Shown in pieces: positions 59,434 through 64,000 of a stretch of DNA of 64,000 bases. The stretch spans positions 62,001 to 126,000 of the forward strand of contig MU405255.1 of NCBI GenBank assembly GCA_022836615.1. The letters are read 5' to 3'. This stretch comes from Annulohypoxylon bovei var. microspora (taxonomy: Eukaryota; Ascomycota; Sordariomycetes; Xylariales; Hypoxylaceae). The first letter of the stretch is position 1; the number at the start of each line of letters is the position of its first letter. Made by a program: the position numbers and the translations under genes. Below the pieces are notes generated by a model. It saw only the letters and a program-made list of their open reading frames with translations. It ran no database searches and was not told the DNA's origin.

Positions 59434-61382
59434 CTACTCCTCATCCAACCCCAGCCCACCAACCTCCCACGCCGCAGCCGCGAGAAAGGCCGTCTGCTCA
59501 TCCCACCTCTTGCTCACGATCTGCATACCGACCGGCAACCTCGCCGTACCATCCCCACCGCCATCCTCAACATGGCCCCAGCCAACAGGTATAACCAAGC
59601 CCGGATGCCCCGTAATATTAAACGGCATAGTATTAAGCGTGTTCGCGAGCAGAAACCCCGCCTTCTCCGCGCCGCCCACATCCGCGCCCGCGTGCGGCGG
59701 CCCGACCGTCGGCGTCGCGGGCATGACCAGCACGTCGCAGCGGCGCAGCGCGTCGTCGTACGCGGCGCGCAGCTCGCGCGCGTGGCGCACGGCCTTCTCG
59801 CGCACGCTCTCCGGGTACCGCGAGCGGTCGCGCAGCACCGCGCTGCTCAGCAGCAGGCCGACGACGAGCGGGTTCGCCGCCGTCATCGTCTCGTACCAGC
59901 GCTGGTCGGGGGCGGGCGGCGCGGCGCTAGGGAACGGGAACGGCAGCGAGGACGCGGTGGACGAGCCCTGGCGCGAGAGCAGCGTGTCGGCCATGTAGGC
60001 GCGCGTTGCGGCCGTGAAGATGTGCGGCGCCGCGAGGTGCAGCGGGATGGAGACGGAGGCGACGGAGGCGCCGAGGGTGGTGAAGCGCGATGCGGCTCTT
60101 TGGATGATGGAGGCGACCTCGGGGTTCATGCCGGTGATTTCGAAAGCTTCCTTGAGAACGCCGACGCGGATGTTACGGGCCGCTGCTCGGGGGGTCCAGG
60201 TACCGGCCGCGGTACGCGTGGCGATCTGCTCGTCGAGGACGGCGTGGTATTGCTGTACGGCAGGTCGGAGGGGGGTCTCGGGCGTCATGCGGGGGTCGAA
60301 GCCGTCGTAGCCGGCGAGCACCGCGAGGAGGAGCGCGGTATCGCGGACGGAGGCGGCCATCGGTCCGCAATGGTCGAGTACGGGGAAGAGTGACCCGATG
60401 CCCGTGTAAGGGACTAGTCCGTGTGTTGGCTTGAGGCCATATATACCGCAGTACGCAGCGGGCTGTTGTTGCGTTAGCAGGCGATGTATTCGTTAGGATA
60501 GAAGTTAGCTCAGGAGCGGAAAGGGGAAGTACGGACAATTCGGATGCTACCACCTTGATCACCCCCAGACGCGAAGTCTACCCCTTCGCCTAAATCCTGG
60601 GCGGGAAGACCTCTGGACTCGCGCCACTTCTTGACTACGTTGATGGCGATGAGTACTGCCGATCCACTACTACTCCCGCCCGCAGAGTATCCCTTCAGCC
60701 AAGGATTGTCGACGGGTCCAGTGGCACTGGTGCAAGACATGGCCGACATGCAGTAGTTCTCGCAGGTCGAGGTGCCTGTGATGATCGCGCCGGCCTCGAG
60801 AATACGTGATACGATAGGGGCATCGAGGGTTGGGATGGGAGCGGGCTTATCTTTGCACAGGTGAAACGGCTGAGTACCGCCCGTACTTGGCACGCCTGCA
60901 ATCGACGTATTATCCTTAATAGCGACCGTCTTACCCGCTAGCAAGCCTGTGCCGTTTATGGGATCTGGGGCTTTGATATACGTCTGGACCAAGGTTATCC
61001 GTTAGATCATCTTGGACTAAATGATCGGAATTTAAGGGGAAGGGTAAGCTAATACCCGATGACTCCAAGCATTCAAAGGGTTCTCGGAAGCAAGCGGTAG
61101 AGTATACGTTCGAGAGGCTTCGACGGGTGTCCCAATATCTAGCGTAAGTCGTGGGTCAACATAGTCTGGCATACGGTCGACAAAGTCTATAGATTTCTGC
61201 GCGTCTTGAACAATGCTGAGATACTCCAACTCATCTTGCGGCCTTAGGAGAAATCCATGTGCTTTCGCGATTTCTCGTAAAGTCTCGATGGTGGCGTGTC
61301 CTCTAAATGGAGGTTAATGATAATCTCTTAGGCTTTGACTTCGGGCTCATTGAAATACTCACTTCTCTTGCTGGGAAGTCAT
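59434..61382 (-). CDS. Amidase-signature family amidase
   Basis: Four exons on the minus strand: 61382-61363, 61302-61056, 60983-60537 and 60462-59434, encoding about 580 residues. Amidase-signature enzymes hydrolyse amide bonds with a Ser-cisSer-Lys triad. Here Lys112 (VAIKDN), cis-Ser193 (GYSAGGSSSGSAV) and nucleophile Ser235 (SGGDQGGSIRIP) are all present. Other marks are YGLKPTHGLVPYTGIGSLFP, DHCGPMAASVRDTALLLAVL, and the final LPVGMQIVSKRWDEQT. The exon 3/4 join uses a weak GTCCGT donor, chosen because it alone yields the invariant IRIP and keeps frame. The first exon has only 20 bases; a longer N-terminus is possible because a pyrimidine tract and CAG lie just upstream of its Met. The 59650-60050 part has very high GC at third positions. 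Substrate unknown; a broad-specificity or catabolic amidase is likely. Confidence 0.9.
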
Positions 61383-62699
61383 CTCGTCACTGAAAAAAAA
61401 GTTTCAAATGGGAAGTATAATATTCGATATTGTATAGTCGGGTCCTGAGATGGTCGGTAGCCTCTATGTTGTATTCAAGAGTTTGAGCTGGGAGGCGGGA
61501 GATGGGCTATTTATCATCGAGGTTAGAGTCCTAGATCTCAATTCTTCATAGACATTATTTCGCAATGTCTAACGACACCCGGGCTGGCTCGTCTCGTGAT
61601 TGGCTAAGAGTATACGACCATATCTACCCCATGTCCCGCTCCGGTGCGCCGCTGACAGCAAGCCAGTCAGATCCGGAATGCCGCAAATGCGGACCACGGC
61701 CGAAACACTGCGATCGATACCCAATTCCACCAATACTAGATCAGTCTCTTAATACTAGAAGCCTTTCTCTCATAATATCGTTATATGCTGCTAATGTGGC
61801 TGCTTACTCCGAAGTCATATTTCAGTACCCACATAGGGGTAGGCATGAAAAAGCCAAGGATATCCATCGATAACTGCTGTACTGTTTCTCTAGCTAGCTA
61901 GCTGATGGAGTTTGGATTGAGCATATAGACTCGCTTAGATTTAAATTCGACCCTATGGTAATCAGCATGGATTTGTCTCAAATAGGAAGTATAGGCACCT
62001 TTCCGATCATGTAGCTGGTTGTTGATTACATTCAGGGGTGGCCAACCCCTGTTTTTGTTAGACAGGTAGTACCACGCAGCAAACAAAGCACAGGACAATA
62101 CAATGATTTGAATGTGATTGTTATTCAGGGGAGAGGCACGTTTCCCCGCCATTTGTGAGGCTGCTTCTTCCCAGCTCGTTCTATATCCAGTCCGACGTTA
62201 TCGGAAAAGTCCCCCCGATATAATAAACACAGAGATGGGTTGCCTAACCAAGCGATTATGCTCGCGTATTCCAGCCCCGGAGACACCCGAGAAATCTCAG
62301 GCACACATGTCTCAATTCCGCCCGGCCCCGAAAATGCAGATAAAATTAAGACGATCAAAACGCCTAACCCAATGCAGATCTCTCCAAACCTGGGATGAAG
62401 GTCCGTGAACGGAAGGGGAAAACAATGCGGTCCGTCTAATAGTGGTGGTCTAATGAAAATCCCGTTATATCTTTGCGAGGCTGTTCAAGTCCAGTTGTCC
62501 AATGGGATGCCAATGCGGTATATCTAATGCTTTCGTTTGTAAATGAAGTTCGTTAAATCGACGTGATGAATGATGCGCGCGAAAAAGACAATTCTACAGC
62601 CGCCAGTGCGGTTATACAAATGCTGTGTTGGGTATCTCGGAAAAGAAACAAAGGACTGCTCGGCACTCCTCGCGCTTCAGACTTTCGTTCTTCGTTCAT
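61383..62699. other. Intergenic, 1.3 kb
   Basis: The amidase promoter and the 3' flank of the Gln/His-rich gene. Short ORFs on both strands lack family features; a four-base tagc tandem lies at about 61891-61904. No gene is supported. Confidence 0.5.
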
Positions 62700-63361
62700 C
62701 TAGTGTTTACTCTGCTCGTGAACCCCCGACGTACCAGTCGGATTCGTGTGGTGGCGATGATGCTGATGCTGATGCTGATGCTGATGATGTTGATGGTGGT
62801 GGTGTTGCTGTTGTTGATGATGATGATGTTGTTGCTGCTGCTGCTGCGAATATGAATTGTGTTGTCGCACCTAGGTTAGTCTAGTTAGCACGATGCCCTA
62901 CACTGCGTTCTTATACAACAACGGTTAATAAATAGTTTTATAAAGCGTACCCTTTGGCGACCTCGCCGCTCCTCTTCAACAGGGAAGCTAACCGACTTCC
63001 TCCCCTCCTCGTACCACGCACTCAGGCTCTTGCCACCAAACATCAGGTCGTCATCGTCTATTACTATCGGCTCCAGCCAACCCTGTTTCTGAAGCTCTAC
63101 TTCTCGCGCGTTTGTATCAGGCAAATAGTATTGCAGAGTATCGTCGGCGGTAGGGTGTGACGCCGTGGTAGTTGTAGTAACCATCTTGAGAGGTGACGGT
63201 TTATGCGCCTGCGAGGTTGCAAGCTTGTCTGAAGATTTACTGAGAGAGGATGGATGTGGCGAACGCGGTTGCGAGTGTGGCGACCTGCGACTATGTTGCG
63301 ACGCTGGTCTACTTCGTGATTTTCTGCTGTCGTCAGATACGCACGAATTACGTCGCGACAT
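62700..63361 (-). CDS. Small basic protein with Gln/His-rich C-terminal exon
   Basis: Two exons, 63361-62951 and 62870-62700, joined in phase 0 through GTACGC..CCTAG, give about 193 residues. The N-terminal 60 residues are Ser/Arg-rich (RRNSCVSDDSRKSRSRPASQ) and probably disordered. A folded-looking middle (DDTLQYYLPDTNAREVELQ, then QGWLEPIVIDDDDLMFGGKS) follows, then LSAWYEEGRKSVSFPVEEER. The second exon is dominated by Gln and His: CAG/CAA and CAT/CAC runs make about 35 of its residues. If the intron is retained, a 21-residue unrelated tail results. The compact middle with the D-D-D-D-L-M-F-G-G-K motif resembles uncharacterised fungal proteins; no function is known to me. The repeat tract is probably variable between strains. 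Confidence 0.75.
62752..62850. repeat. CAG/CAT trinucleotide tract
   Basis: Read on the minus strand, an imperfect mix of CAG, CAA, CAT and CAC triplets encodes alternating Gln and His runs inside the last exon of the small basic protein. The codon mixture suggests selection on the amino acids as well as slippage. Confidence 0.9.
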
Positions 63362-64000
63362 GAGCGATGACGGCTAAAACGTAAGGTCGCGAGAGAAAAG
63401 ATGCTCGGAGCGCGTTCAAACGTATACACAATAGCTGGAGCGTGTAGAGCTAACGGGATTGACGATTTATCTTCTTCTAAAAATGGCAGGAAAAAAGACG
63501 TATGTAATCCTCCGTGTAAATCGTGTAAATCGTGATAGTGTCAATGTTTATCGCAAAACTGAAGGAGGGCTGCACCAGGCTGCCTTGTATTTCCAAATCC
63601 CCCGCCGTTCCTAGAGCGGGATGTCTAGCCTGTAACTCTGGGGTGACAGGTGGGTAAAGGGGACAAGAATAGACTCGGGAGGAAGGGGGAAGAGGTAATA
63701 ATAAATAAAAGCCACGAAGGGGCGCGGACTAGCACGAAGTGTCCAGGATGTTGTAAGCCGTAATAGGAGTAATAATAATATTAACAAATTGTTGGGGGGC
63801 TGGCTGAAAAAAAAGGAGAGAGAAACGGTACCATCAACGCGGGGATTTCCGGAATAGGAAATCCAACACTGTCAAAACGGTTTAATATATTGCCGTGTAA
63901 GACGGTTTCCAAATGGAGATGATCTTGTTTAAATGTATTAATGCCAAATTGTTTTCGGTTATAGTTAGACGTGATCGTTGGGAATACATTTATTTATTGA
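63362..64000. other. Intergenic right end
   Basis: Upstream region of the Gln/His-rich gene. Purine-rich stretches (63680-63720, 63800-63830) and AT-rich end. The window ends without another gene. Confidence 0.55.

Noticed and set aside
59366..60393. Long plus-strand ORFs opposite the amidase
   Set aside because: High GC keeps stop codons rare; the minus strand carries the full amidase signature.
61601..61680. Weak resemblance to the start of fungal 5S rRNA (tacgaccata)
   Set aside because: The match is limited to about ten bases; the internal control region and the rest of 5S are absent.
62625..62855. Plus-strand ORF made of Met/Leu/Val runs
   Set aside because: It is the reverse reading of the CAG/CAT tract, which makes a sensible Gln/His exon on the minus strand.

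Overview
The window looks like nuclear DNA from a filamentous ascomycete (Pezizomycotina, probably Sordariomycetes; Xylariales is my best guess from gene content and general style, not proven). The signs are short introns of about 40-200 bp with GT..AG ends, monocistronic genes on both strands, and long intergenic spaces. The protein families are typical of filamentous fungi: a Zn2Cys6 regulator, an acyl-CoA:6-APA acyltransferase relative, a Yos9 lectin, a CLN3/Btn1 protein and an App1-type phosphatase. I find sixteen protein genes with good support, and no rRNA, tRNA, CRISPR or intact transposon.

Layout. 0.9-4.5 kb: a short-chain dehydrogenase (+) and a multi-spanning membrane protein with a Ser-rich tail (-). 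7.6-9.8 kb: a large C2H2 zinc-finger protein with an N-terminal coiled coil (-). 14.4-15.9 kb: an ER lectin of the OS-9/Yos9 family (+). 15.9-21.1 kb: gene-poor. 21.1-30.2 kb: three + strand genes, namely a centrosomin-motif coiled-coil protein, an HhH-GPD DNA glycosylase and a Zn2Cys6 transcription factor. 30.3-33.3 kb: Btn1/CLN3 and an isopenicillin-N acyltransferase-like enzyme (both -). 34.5-37.5 kb: an App1-like phosphatase and a GST-like protein (both +). 37.5-51.6 kb: 14 kb with no convincing complete gene. 51.6-54.9 kb: an ICMT-like methyltransferase and a SET-domain methyltransferase (both +). 55.2-55.7 kb: a small unknown protein (-). 59.4-61.4 kb: an amidase-signature enzyme (-). 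62.7-63.4 kb: a small basic protein with a Gln/His-rich C-terminus (-).

The genes do not form one obvious biosynthetic cluster. They look like housekeeping and accessory genes side by side: ER quality control, vacuolar homeostasis, lipid phosphatase, base-excision repair, two methyltransferases and several small-molecule enzymes. The acyltransferase, amidase and SDR could serve specialised metabolism, but no NRPS, PKS or isopenicillin-N synthase gene is visible.

The most striking non-coding signal is a short palindromic motif, ACCTAGGT, and its extensions such as TACCTACCTAGGTA. I count at least 15 exact 8-mers by eye, against about one expected by chance in 64 kb. They lie in intergenic DNA and introns and I saw none in an exon. 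The motif peaks in the gene-empty 37-51 kb stretch, where it builds perfect palindromes of 20 and 26 bp. Splice models were worked out by hand from GT/AG signals, reading-frame continuity and protein-family fit. There was no transcript or database evidence.
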